Below, piece after piece: positions 17,366 to 25,207 of a stretch of DNA of 61,668 nucleotides; positions within the stretch are counted from its first letter, which is position 1; each line of letters opens with the position of its first letter. This DNA is from Saccharofermentans sp. (GTDB lineage Bacteria; Bacillota; Clostridia; Saccharofermentanales; Saccharofermentanaceae): NCBI GenBank assembly GCA_024403695.1, contig JAKSRI010000016.1, forward strand, positions 1-61,668. Direction: 5' to 3'. The position numbers and the translations under genes were made by a program. A model generated the notes under the pieces. It was not told the DNA's origin, ran no database searches, and saw only the letters and a list, made by a program, of their open reading frames with translations.

Positions 17366-17403
17366 TTATAATTCATTATAACAAAAATATGTTCTCTTGT
17401 TAA
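17366..17403 (-). promoter_or_regulatory. hicAB promoter with overlapping palindrome
   Basis: Reading leftward, TTAACA (17403-17398), a 17-base spacer and TATAAT (17380-17375) form a good promoter. The -10 box lies inside a perfect palindrome, TTATAAT-TC-ATTATAA (17366-17381), a plausible site for HicB repression. Confidence 0.6.
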
Positions 17404-17489
17404 ATCAGAAGCGTCCGTTTTATAGTACAGTAACCCAAAAAAGAGATAGTTATTATGTCACTTTATGAAGATTAAATTACGCAGTCTTA

Positions 17490-18077
17490 TTACAAAAAAC
17501 CATTATATAAAGCCAAATAAAGAAGCCCTAACAAAATACTTACAGGTATAGTCACCACATCGGCAATTACCGCGCCAAGAGCAAATCCCATTCGTCGTGT
17601 GTTGTTACGAAGCGCACTTATACCCATAGGAAGACTAACAATACTTAGCACTATGCCAGGAATGACCAATACGCAAAGCACAGTTCCTACCATAGAAATA
17701 ATGAATGAATTAGTGGCATTCTTATCTGGTTTACTTAACTCTTCTGCCCTCTTGCCAATTTCTGACTCCCATGGATTAAGAGGGTTATAGCGAACCTCAT
17801 AAGAATACCCCAACTTCATTTGGACATAATCCTTCTTATTCTTACTGCGAAGGGGCTTATAGCTGGCTCTATAGTAAGTGACACCATTTACCTCATACTG
17901 ATAAATCATGTAGAAATTAAAAATAGTAGAATGAAGCCCCATAACTGTAGGCTTTTCCTCTGTATCCAGAATCTCCTTAGGGCTGTATCCCTCCATAGCC
18001 ATCCTGTTAAATCTATCCGGGTCATAAGTGAAAAGATCAAAATACGTACCCGTTGTCATGCCAGTATAATTACTCAT
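17490..18077 (-). CDS. DUF3592-like membrane protein
   Basis: The 195-residue protein has a cytoplasmic or surface domain with the DUF3592-like pattern GYSYEVRYNPLNPWES. Two C-terminal hydrophobic helices (about 130-150 and 168-190) carry a repeat-like stretch (GIVLSIVSLPMGISAL) reminiscent of DUF4190. Function is unknown. GAGGTTGAG lies before the ATG. It is the third gene of the PAP2-phosphoesterase run, nine bases after the phosphoesterase stop. A second DUF3592-type protein is encoded at 59026-59571. About 110 bases after its stop separate it from the hicAB promoter, with nothing else recognised. Confidence 0.65.
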   Translation of the reverse strand: MSNYTGMTTGTYFDLFTYDPDRFNRMAMEGYSPKEILDTEEKPTVMGLHSTIFNFYMIYQYEVNGVTYYRASYKPLRSKNKKDYVQMKLGYSYEVRYNPLNPWESEIGKRAEELSKPDKNATNSFIISMVGTVLCVLVIPGIVLSIVSLPMGISALRNNTRRMGFALGAVIADVVTIPVSILLGLLYLALYNGFL

Positions 18078-18086
18078 CTCAACCTC

Positions 18087-19193
18087 TTATCCATTAATAT
18101 CCACAACTACAAACTCTGATCTGCATCCAGTCTTAAAAAGAATCTCCCAGTCAGAAATGCCAGAAGTAACAATAAAGTTAGTATCATTACGAGTCTCGAG
18201 ACCATATGTGGCATCGTTAGCACCAATAAGAATTCCAACATCATTAATTGGAATCAGCTGACCACCGTGAGTATGTCCGGACAGTACCAGATCAGCACTT
18301 GATTCAGCCTGAGCTTTGTAGTCATTAGGCTGATGGTCCATCACAATGATGTACTTGCTTGTATCAAGATCACTAAGAAGATCCTTCATGTTAGCGCGCT
18401 CGTTACCACGTGACTCCTCTGACTTATCCTGACGACCAACAATATAGAATCTCTCATCAATAAGTACAGCCTCATCCTGAAGCACAACCACGCCATTTTT
18501 CTGGAGCTCGGCAATCAGGTCGTCACCTGTATATCCACGGGAAGATGCTTCTCCATAACCCTTATCGTGATTACCAAAACTATAGTAAACACCATACTTT
18601 GTCTCCAGGTGCGAAAGCGCCTCGCAACCAGCCACCATGTCATCACGACCTGTGGCGTCATCAACGAAATCTCCCGTAATAAGCACAACGTCAGGATGCA
18701 CTTCGTTAATCATGTCAACGTACTTATTAAGTCCTTCGCCATCAAAAGTGGTGCCAAGGTGCGAATCTGCAATCTGTACCACACGAATGGACCCAACGTC
18801 CTTATTAGTACTGAGCTTATAGTCCTTCTCTACAACTGTAAAACAAAGATATGCAGCAATGGACAGATAGACTGCAGTCAGACCGCAGGCAATATAAAAA
18901 GTCACATTAGTTTTCTTCTTAAATATCAAGGCAACCAAATCGCCAATAAGCCAGAAAACCATAAGATGCAGAAGGATAATAAAAGAATTAAGTACTGTTG
19001 TAAAAATAGCGCCAACAATAACAATCAGAGCGATAAATGCCGCTGCAATTGCTACAGACTGCTTTTTCTTACCCCTGCCCAGCTTCTGTATAAAGCCAAG
19101 TTTCATGACCTTCCTAACCATGAAATACAAGGCAACAATAAGAATGACGAGAGATACCAGGAAGATACCTCCCCACAAGATCATTTCAGACAC
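18087..19193 (-). CDS. Membrane-anchored calcineurin-like phosphoesterase
   Basis: The 368-residue protein has about four N-terminal hydrophobic helices (residues about 5-125), followed by a metallophosphoesterase domain. The metal-binding motifs are in order: IADSHLG, GDFVDD, GNHDKG, MDHQP and SGHTHGG. This layout matches the YkoQ/YaeI group, some members of which cleave phosphate esters of lipid A or other lipids. The substrate here is not known. The ATG overlaps the end of the PAP2 phosphatase gene by eight bases, so the two are coupled and may act on related lipid phosphates at the membrane. Confidence 0.88.
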   Translation of the reverse strand: MSEMILWGGIFLVSLVILIVALYFMVRKVMKLGFIQKLGRGKKKQSVAIAAAFIALIVIVGAIFTTVLNSFIILLHLMVFWLIGDLVALIFKKKTNVTFYIACGLTAVYLSIAAYLCFTVVEKDYKLSTNKDVGSIRVVQIADSHLGTTFDGEGLNKYVDMINEVHPDVVLITGDFVDDATGRDDMVAGCEALSHLETKYGVYYSFGNHDKGYGEASSRGYTGDDLIAELQKNGVVVLQDEAVLIDERFYIVGRQDKSEESRGNERANMKDLLSDLDTSKYIIVMDHQPNDYKAQAESSADLVLSGHTHGGQLIPINDVGILIGANDATYGLETRNDTNFIVTSGISDWEILFKTGCRSEFVVVDING

Positions 19194-19719
19194 GTTTTAC
19201 CCTCTTCTTTTCAATAAATGTCACTAATTTACATGCCAGAAATCCTGCCAGGAATCCTGCAGCCGCCCCTCCAAGTACGTCTGTTGGAAAATGAACATAT
19301 AAATAAAGTCTTGTAAATGCGATTAATGTTGCTAGTCCGAATGCCCAATAAGACATCTTCTTCTGGCCCGCAAAAAGAAGCGCTGATGCAGCGGCAAAAG
19401 ATGCTGCACTATGACCAGATGGGAAAGAATATTCACTTGGATGAGGAATAATCAGCTTAACCGCTGTATTAATATCACAAGGTCTGGTTCTTCTGAAGAT
19501 ATTTTTCAAAATACCGTTACAAATAATAAGGTCAAGAATAAGAGCAACAGCCACAATAAGTCCTGTCTTACGATACTTTTTGTTAGCAAACAATACGATA
19601 GCCAACACAATCCAGACAGCACCAAACTCACCCAAATATGTGATGAGTGGAACGATGAAATCACCGACAGGTGTTCTTATACTCTGTAAAAAATCCAAAA
19701 TCTTAAATTCAAAATCCAT
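19186..19719 (-). CDS. PAP2-family membrane lipid phosphatase
   Basis: About 177 residues with several hydrophobic helices. The three acid-phosphatase motifs are complete: KNIFRRTRP, PSGHS and RLYLYVHFPTD. Family members dephosphorylate phosphatidate, phosphatidylglycerol phosphate or undecaprenyl pyrophosphate. Which of these applies is not visible. The best start is ATG 19719; the longer upstream frame would run through the promoter. No Shine-Dalgarno sequence precedes it, and TATAAT ends only six bases before the ATG, so the message may be leaderless. It heads an operon with the phosphoesterase and DUF3592-like genes. Confidence 0.88.
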   Translation of the reverse strand: MDFEFKILDFLQSIRTPVGDFIVPLITYLGEFGAVWIVLAIVLFANKKYRKTGLIVAVALILDLIICNGILKNIFRRTRPCDINTAVKLIIPHPSEYSFPSGHSAASFAAASALLFAGQKKMSYWAFGLATLIAFTRLYLYVHFPTDVLGGAAAGFLAGFLACKLVTFIEKKRVKRV

Positions 19720-19725
19720 ATGTGT

Positions 19726-19755
19726 ATTATAATTAAATTCGACGGAATTTAACAA
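19726..19755. promoter_or_regulatory. Symmetric divergent promoter (shared ATTATAAT)
   Basis: ATTATAAT (19726-19733) is its own reverse complement. It supplies a TATAAT box leftward (19731-19726) for the PAP2 gene, with TTGTTA 18 bases upstream (19755-19750). It also supplies TATAAT rightward (19728-19733) for the HAD gene. The rightward -35 is weak. Confidence 0.5.
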
Positions 19756-19766
19756 GGAGCGTATTT

Positions 19767-20414
19767 ATGGAAAATATTAAAGCCGTAATCTTCGACATGG
19801 ATGGTACACTCATCGACACTGAAAAGATCTACCGACTTATTTGGCCTATCACTCTTAAGGAGATGGGTCTCACCATGAAAGAAGAACACTACATGCAGAT
19901 GCGCTCCCTGGGACGCCCTTTCGCACCAATTAAGATGAAGGAATGGTATGGCCAGGACTTTGATTACGATGGTGCCCGTGCCCGTCGTAAAGTTAAATTC
20001 GAGAACTACATTGCAGAGCATGGAATCCAGTGCAAAAAGGGTGCTATCGAACTCCTGGAATACCTACATTCCAAGAATATAGTCACAGCTATTGCTACCG
20101 CCACCGACATGGAACGCGCCACAAGATACCTGGAGATGACAGGGCTCACGAACCATTTCGACAAAGTGCTAAGTGCCACCATGGTAAAGGAGGGCAAGCC
20201 TTCCCCTGACGTATATTTATACGCATGTCAGGAGCTTGGTCTCGATCCAAAGGAGTGTGTTGCCGTAGAGGACGCGCCTAACGGAATTACCTCAGCATGG
20301 CGTGCAGGACTTAACGTTATCATGGTGCCTGACCAGTCCCAACCTGATGAGGAAACCATGGCAAAACTTACTTACTGTGTGGAAAGTCTGGACAAGATTA
20401 AGGATTTATTATGA
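19767..20414 (+). CDS. HAD-family phosphatase/phosphomutase
   Basis: The 215-residue protein has the HAD motifs FDMDGTLIDT (nucleophile Asp near residue 10), ATATD (motif II), the Lys in VKEGKPSPD, and VAVEDAPNG (motif IV). The helical cap between motifs I and II is of the beta-phosphoglucomutase type. It could hydrolyse a sugar phosphate or act as a mutase. AGGAG precedes the ATG. The stop overlaps the next start (ATGA), which indicates an operon with the hydrolase and the small protein that follow. Confidence 0.88.
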   Translation: MENIKAVIFDMDGTLIDTEKIYRLIWPITLKEMGLTMKEEHYMQMRSLGRPFAPIKMKEWYGQDFDYDGARARRKVKFENYIAEHGIQCKKGAIELLEYLHSKNIVTAIATATDMERATRYLEMTGLTNHFDKVLSATMVKEGKPSPDVYLYACQELGLDPKECVAVEDAPNGITSAWRAGLNVIMVPDQSQPDEETMAKLTYCVESLDKIKDLL

Positions 20415-21142
20415 CCGGGAAGAAAAACAAATCACTTAAAATCACATTAATTGTTATCGCATCTTTGCTTGTTATTATTGGCATCGCCATTGGTATATAC
20501 CTCGGCACCTATTATCGTGCCCAGAATGTGGAAAATTATCTCACATCCTCCGAGGTGGTTACAGTTACTCAGGAGGGTGGCATCTGCTATTTTGACGGAC
20601 CAGGCGAAGACACTGCGTTTATTTTCTATCCGGGCGCGAAAGTGGAATACACTGCCTACGCACCAATTATGTACAAGCTCGCAGAAGAGGGCATTGACTG
20701 CTTCATCGTGAAAATGCCGGGCAACCTTGCAATGCTTGGCAAAGACAAGGCCTCCGACATCATTGGAAATTACAATTATAATGAGTGGTATATTGGCGGA
20801 CATTCCCTTGGTGGTTACGTTGCCACAACATATGCCAACGAGCACAGAAGTGAAGTAACAGGCGTAATTCTCCTAGCGGCTTTTGCCATGGATGACATGT
20901 CAGATTCATCTCTTAAGATACTATCCATTTATGGTGATAAGGACGGAATCCTCTCTATGGAGAAAGTCGAAAACGGACGCGAACTCATGCCTTCAACATA
21001 CGAGGAAGTTGTTATCGAGGGCGGAAACCACAGCCAGATGGGATCCTACGGTTTCCAAAAGGACGACAATAGTGCTACCATTACTCTTGAACAGCAGCAC
21101 GACGCTGTTGTCAACAACATTCTAGCGTTTGTGAAGGGATAA
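20411..21142 (+). CDS. Membrane-anchored alpha/beta hydrolase
   Basis: The 243-residue protein has an N-terminal membrane anchor (about 9-30). An alpha/beta-hydrolase domain follows, with the nucleophile elbow GGHSLGG near residue 130, an acid in YGDKDG, and the catalytic His in GGNHSQMG. The domain matches the dienelactone-hydrolase-like group found in membrane-tethered bacterial esterases. It is likely to hydrolyse an ester or lactone on the outer face. It overlaps the HAD gene by four bases and is followed after two bases by the 154-residue gene. Confidence 0.82.
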   Translation: MTGKKNKSLKITLIVIASLLVIIGIAIGIYLGTYYRAQNVENYLTSSEVVTVTQEGGICYFDGPGEDTAFIFYPGAKVEYTAYAPIMYKLAEEGIDCFIVKMPGNLAMLGKDKASDIIGNYNYNEWYIGGHSLGGYVATTYANEHRSEVTGVILLAAFAMDDMSDSSLKILSIYGDKDGILSMEKVENGRELMPSTYEEVVIEGGNHSQMGSYGFQKDDNSATITLEQQHDAVVNNILAFVKG

Positions 21143-21144
21143 AT

Positions 21145-21609
21145 ATGGGCAACTATAAAGTTTTTGACGCAATGTCATTCGAACTGGATGATGCATTCCA
21201 CAAATTAACTCCAGAAGAGATGAAGGATCAGTTTCCTGATGAAGGCCCTGGTTCTGTGGCATTTTTCACCGAAGACGGACAGATGCGCATTCTCATGTAT
21301 CACAAGAAAGTTAACCCTCTTATGCTGGCTATCGCTGACAAGAAAACTATGCGCGCCAGTGTAAACCAGAACTTCAGAAACGCTAACCCTACATACGAAT
21401 GTCTCGAGAACTATGCTTACATGGTAGACGGCAAGAAGCATTACGGCCTCCGTTATAAGATGGAGACTTCATTGGGTCCACGTCTCGGAGACAGCATTCT
21501 CCTTACTCGCAAGGGAAATTACATCATGGTATCTGCCTCCTACACTAGTGAGCAGGAGGAGTGGGCCATCCAGGTTATTTCTGATCTTCTCGCTACAATC
21601 AAATTTTGA
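21145..21609 (+). CDS. Hypothetical protein, 154 residues
   Basis: I do not recognise the family. The protein is soluble, without signal peptide or membrane segment. The alternating beta pattern with a last helix (GDSILLTRKGNYIMVSAS, then WAIQVISDLLATIKF) recalls PsbP/DUF1795-like small domains, but the similarity is only in shape. It is the third gene of the HAD-hydrolase operon, two bases after the hydrolase stop. It ends eight bases from the convergent lipoprotein gene. Confidence 0.65.
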   Translation: MGNYKVFDAMSFELDDAFHKLTPEEMKDQFPDEGPGSVAFFTEDGQMRILMYHKKVNPLMLAIADKKTMRASVNQNFRNANPTYECLENYAYMVDGKKHYGLRYKMETSLGPRLGDSILLTRKGNYIMVSASYTSEQEEWAIQVISDLLATIKF

Positions 21610-21617
21610 TATTTGAG

Positions 21618-22247
21618 TTAGTCAAAAGATGAATCAAGGGATGAATTTGAGTAGCAGTAGGATGTGTAAATAGTTCCAACTTTCTCATACATATCCTCAT
21701 CATAGGCATGACCATACAAGTCGAACTGAACAAAAAGAAGTAACTGATCACCATAATCAGCATCAGGGTCAAACTTGATTTGCTTCCACTGACCATTCTC
21801 CATCACATAAGTATTCTCGACAAACATATCAAGAACTACATCTTCATCAAAATCTGGAAGTGTACCCTCGTAAATTTCTGAATTTACATCTGTACATCCA
21901 TCTCCGTATGGATCATATTCATAATTAAGATTTGTATATCCAGGCACAAGGAACGCATCTAATTCTGAAATATCGCTACCTATCTTGATACCGTTAATCT
22001 CGATAGAATCGAACTTTTCTCCATTAAAATCTCTGAAATCTCTATAGTGGTCAGAGTAAATAATGTCGCCCTCAGACATCTCATGAGCTTTTCCATCGAT
22101 AGTAATATTAATTTTCAGTCCTTCTTCTACAGCTTTTGTAGACTCCACTGTTTCATCGTTATTTTTATCAGTTCCCTTCATGCATCCTGCAAAACTTAAT
22201 GCTATGGAGGAAACACAGATAACTGCCAAAAGTTTTTTCATTTTCAT
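21618..22247 (-). CDS. Hypothetical lipoprotein
   Basis: About 209 residues from ATG 22247, set by GAGGTG six bases upstream. The signal peptide ends in a lipobox (LSFAGC), so the protein is predicted to be lipid-anchored outside. A short acidic linker is followed by a domain of about 150 residues with alternating strands and many aromatic residues (EINGIKIGSDISELDAF, LLLFVQFDLYGHAYDEDMY). I see no enzyme motif. A TATAAT box lies about 36 bases upstream (22288-22283). It is divergent from putP. Confidence 0.65.
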   Translation of the reverse strand: MKMKKLLAVICVSSIALSFAGCMKGTDKNNDETVESTKAVEEGLKINITIDGKAHEMSEGDIIYSDHYRDFRDFNGEKFDSIEINGIKIGSDISELDAFLVPGYTNLNYEYDPYGDGCTDVNSEIYEGTLPDFDEDVVLDMFVENTYVMENGQWKQIKFDPDADYGDQLLLFVQFDLYGHAYDEDMYEKVGTIYTSYCYSNSSLDSSFD

Positions 22248-22345
22248 GCAAAACACCTCATTTCTTGCATATATTTCAGCAATATTATACACCTGGGCGC
22301 CGAAAACATTGATTTTTATTGAGTTTTTCGCTTTAGTATGATAAA

Positions 22346-22374
22346 TTGCTAGACGTATTTTATTATTTTATATA
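22346..22374 (+). promoter_or_regulatory. Predicted putP promoter
   Basis: TTGCTA (22346-22351), a 17-base spacer and TATATA (22369-22374) resemble a housekeeping promoter, followed by AGGAG and the ATG at 22390. Confidence 0.5.
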
Positions 22375-22389
22375 AGAACAGGAGTAGTT

Positions 22390-23913
22390 ATGGATAAGAC
22401 AATAGCATTTATACTCTACTTCGTAGTTGTCCTCGGAATTGGTATTTACTTCTTCCTTAAGAGTAAGGGCGGCGACGAGAAGGAGTACTTCCTCGGTGGT
22501 CGTAGCATGGGCCCATTCGTTACAGCTATGAGTGCTCAGGCATCCGATATGAGTGGATGGCTCTTAATGGGCTTCCCAGGTTCCATTATCGCCTTTGGTA
22601 TGGGTCAGGTATGGATTGGTATCGGTCTCGCACTTGGTACAGCACTTAACTGGATTCTTGTAGCTACAAGACTTCGTCGTTTCTCTCAGGCATCCAACGA
22701 TTCAATCACACTTCCACAGTACCTTACAAACAGATTTGCAAGTAAGAGCCCTGTACTTAAGGTTGTATGCGCTGTAATTTTCCTTATCAGTTTCACAATT
22801 TACGTAGCATCTGCATTTAACGCAGGTACAGCAGTATTCGCTGACGTTATCCCTTGGTTTGCTGATCACCAGGAGCTCGCAATGCTTTTCTTTGCAGCAC
22901 TTATCCTTGTTTATACATTCCTTGGTGGTTACAAGGCTGTTTGCTGGACAGACTTCTTCCAGGGTCTCATGATGCTCGTTGCTCTCCTCGCAGTACCTAT
23001 CGTTATGAAGGCTGCTGGTGACTTCGATGTATCTAAGTATGAGGGCTTCAAAGAGGGTGTTGAGGCTTTCGGTACTAACCCATTCGCTGCTTCATGGCAG
23101 GAAATCGTTACAGGTCTTGGATGGGGTCTTGGTTACTTCGGTATGCCACATATCCTCGTAAGATTTATGTCTATTAAGAAGGCTTCCATGATTAAGAAGT
23201 CCGCTACAGTAGCTATCATCTGGGTTATTCTCACACTCGGTGCTGCTATCGTAATCGCTTACCTCGGAAGAACATTCATCATGAAGGATGGCACAGCTCT
23301 TGCTGATCTCCTCCTCCCAGATGACAGAAAGCTCATCTTCATCAAGGTTGTAGGTGACATCTTCCCTGGCTTTATCGCAGGACTTCTTCTCTCAGCTATC
23401 ATCGCTGCAGCAATGTCCACAGCTGACTCTCAGCTCCTCGTTGCTTCTTCTGCTTTCACATCTGATATCTATTAGCCACTCATCCGTAAGGACAAGGCTT
23501 CCAAAAAGGAGATGCTCTGGGTTGGCCGTATCGTAGTTCTTGTAGTTGCAGTTGTTGCTTTCTTCATCGCTAGAACAGGTCTTGATAATCCAACATCCTG
23601 GGCAAACGATATTATGAACATGGTAGAGAACGCATGGGGTCTCTTCGGTGCTTCTTTCGGACCAGTTGTTATCCTCTCCCTCTTCTGGAAGAGATTCAAC
23701 TATCCTGGAGCAGTTGCTGGTATCATCGCAGGCGCTATCGCAGATATCGTATGGCTTATGACACTTACAGCTTCTACAGGAGTTTACGAGATCGTTCCTG
23801 GCTTTGCCGTTGGACTTATCGTATCCGTTGTAGTTACACTTGCTACTAAGGCACCTGGTCAGGAAGTTATTGATATCTACAACAACGCTGTTAATAGTTC
23901 AATTGATGATTAA
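22390..23913 (+). pseudogene. putP: Sodium/proline symporter interrupted by an in-frame TAG
   Basis: The gene encodes a PutP-type sodium:solute symporter that imports proline with Na+. The N-terminal hallmark GGRSMGPFVTAMSAQASDMS, many hydrophobic helices and the SSAFTSDIY segment are present. Codon 362 is TAG (23473-23475). The same frame then continues as PLIRKDKASKKEMLWVGR and on to TAA at 23913, for a total of about 507 codons, the usual family length. E. coli PutP has Lys at this point (DLYKAFLRK), so a single AAG to TAG change explains it. Past the TAG the frame is clean for 146 codons with the same strong codon preference, so the change is recent, or the codon is read through, or it is a sequencing error. 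Translation stopping at 361 residues would lose the last three or so helices. Confidence 0.85.
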
Positions 23914-23939
23914 TTAATCATTTAAAATCAAAAATACTG

Positions 23940-23975
23940 AAGCTGTCTCAATGGAATATTGAGGCAGCTTTTTTT
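23940..23975 (+). terminator. Intrinsic terminator of putP
   Basis: AAGCTGTCTCAAT (23940-23952) pairs with ATTGAGGCAGCTT (23958-23970), with one G-U pair and a 5-base loop, followed by a run of seven T. It lies 26 bases after the putP stop. Confidence 0.85.
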
Positions 23976-23983
23976 GTGCGAAA

Positions 23984-24115
23984 AAACTACCCAAAACAGC
24001 TGAAAATCTACCATATTCAATTAAATTTGGTAGCACGTATGGTAGTTTGAGCAAAATTACCAATAAATATAAAAAAACTACCATTTTAAAAGAAAAATGG
24101 TAGCACTTGTGGTAG
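23984..24115. repeat. Four-word element 3: two tandem nested units (word CTACCA)
   Basis: In unit 1, AAACTACC (23984-23991) pairs with GGTAGTTT (24041-24048) around the inner pair CTACCA (24008-24013) and TGGTAG (24028-24033). In unit 2, TTACCA (24057-24062) pairs with TGGTAG (24110-24115) around the strong inner stem CTACCATTTT (24078-24087) and AAAATGGTAG (24094-24103). In both units the two TGGTAG words are separated by CACNNN. It fills the gap between convergent putP and arsC-like genes, after the putP terminator. Confidence 0.75.
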
Positions 24116-24135
24116 CTCATAAAATAACTCAAATT

Positions 24136-24534
24136 TTAGATAGTCAGCTTTGCCTTCAACTCATTAATTCTGGCATCAATCTGCTTAATAACTTTAATGA
24201 ACTCATCATCTGATTTGCCAGTTGGATCCTCAAGGCCCCAGTCGTCGTCAAATCCTCCATCAATATATGGACAGCCCACATTACAACCCATAGATATAGC
24301 AATATCAGGCTTGGGAATATCGGCAGCAAGCTTGGAATACTGTGTTGCCTCCATATCTATTCCGTAAAGCTCCTTCATTATACGAACGGCATCCTGATTA
24401 ATCTGTGGCTTAGTCTCAGTTCCTGCAGAATAGCTGTCAAAAACGTCACTGGCATAATACTTGCCCAGGGCCTCAGCTATCTGGCTTCTGCATGAATTAT
24501 GCACGCAAATAAACGCCACCTTCTTGTGTGTCAT
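24136..24534 (-). CDS. arsC: Arsenate reductase (thioredoxin-coupled, LMW-phosphatase fold)
   Basis: The 132-residue protein has the low-molecular-weight phosphatase loop CVHNSCRSQ near residue 10. The GCNVGCPY stretch supplies the extra redox cysteines of thioredoxin-type ArsC, and DWGLEDPTG supplies the general acid loop. These enzymes reduce arsenate to arsenite for export. No arsR or arsenite pump is nearby, so it is an isolated gene, and a phosphatase role is a weaker alternative. It follows the nitroreductase gene by 18 bases on the same strand. Confidence 0.85.
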   Translation of the reverse strand: MTHKKVAFICVHNSCRSQIAEALGKYYASDVFDSYSAGTETKPQINQDAVRIMKELYGIDMEATQYSKLAADIPKPDIAISMGCNVGCPYIDGGFDDDWGLEDPTGKSDDEFIKVIKQIDARINELKAKLTI

Positions 24535-24552
24535 ATATCTATAATCCCGCCC

Positions 24553-25071
24553 TTAAATCTCAGTTACAGTCTCACTAATATCCTTGTGTCCGAAATGCAT
24601 CTCTGCCAGAGGTTCTGCGTCATCAGCAGGGTAACCCATAGGCATAATGCAAACTACTTCCTCGTTCTCAGGAATACCCATAATCTCGCGAAGCTTAGTT
24701 GGTGAGAAGAAATTAACCCAGCAGGAACCAACTCCGCACTCCCACGCTTCCATCATGGCATGTGTAGCAACGATGGATACGTCCTGAACACCAGAGTGAA
24801 CACCTTCCTCGAGACGGTTCTTCCAATCCTCATCCTTGTTATAAGTGAAGATAAGAACTGTCTTGGCTCCAAATATACATTTACTAGCAGAATTAATTTT
24901 ATTAAGGCCCTCTTTGCTCTTAACTACATATATTCTTTGTGGCTGATAGTTGCAGCCAGTAGGAGCCACATTGGCAGCCTCCAGAATACGATCCATATGT
25001 TCCTTACTGATTGGCTGATCCTTAAACTTACGAACAGAATATCTTGCCTTGGCTAACTCCAAAAAATCCAT
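24553..25071 (-). CDS. Nitroreductase-family flavoprotein
   Basis: The 172-residue protein starts with the family hallmark RYSVRKFKDQPI, followed by APTGCNYQP and the late GYP segment. These motifs bind FMN and NAD(P)H. Family members reduce nitro groups, quinones or flavins; the natural substrate is unknown. GAGAGG precedes the ATG. It is the first gene of a pair with the arsenate-reductase-like gene and is divergent from the GGDEF gene. Confidence 0.88.
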   Translation of the reverse strand: MDFLELAKARYSVRKFKDQPISKEHMDRILEAANVAPTGCNYQPQRIYVVKSKEGLNKINSASKCIFGAKTVLIFTYNKDEDWKNRLEEGVHSGVQDVSIVATHAMMEAWECGVGSCWVNFFSPTKLREIMGIPENEEVVCIMPMGYPADDAEPLAEMHFGHKDISETVTEI

Positions 25072-25207
25072 TATTCTTACCTCTCAATTCTTAATCATAC
25101 ATATGTTACTCTGGGGTTATGTTAACACAAATATTCATAAATACTTAACTCATATATATGTACCCATTTGTTAAAATTATTTTATCGTAATAGGTAGGGG
25201 GACAACT

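Noticed and set aside
17490..19719. The PAP2-phosphoesterase-DUF3592 run as an extended toxin-antitoxin or defence island with hicAB
   Set aside because: The genes are ordinary membrane lipid phosphatase types with their own promoter, and a gap with the hicAB promoter separates them.
22390..23475. A complete 361-residue transporter followed by a separate 133-residue gene at 23512
   Set aside because: Both parts are in the same frame, cover consecutive parts of PutP with no gap beyond the TAG, and the second lacks a ribosome site at its first ATG. One gene with an amber codon explains them better.
25072..25207. A cyclic di-GMP riboswitch before the GGDEF gene
   Set aside because: The 136-base leader is AT-rich with no paired core resembling that class.
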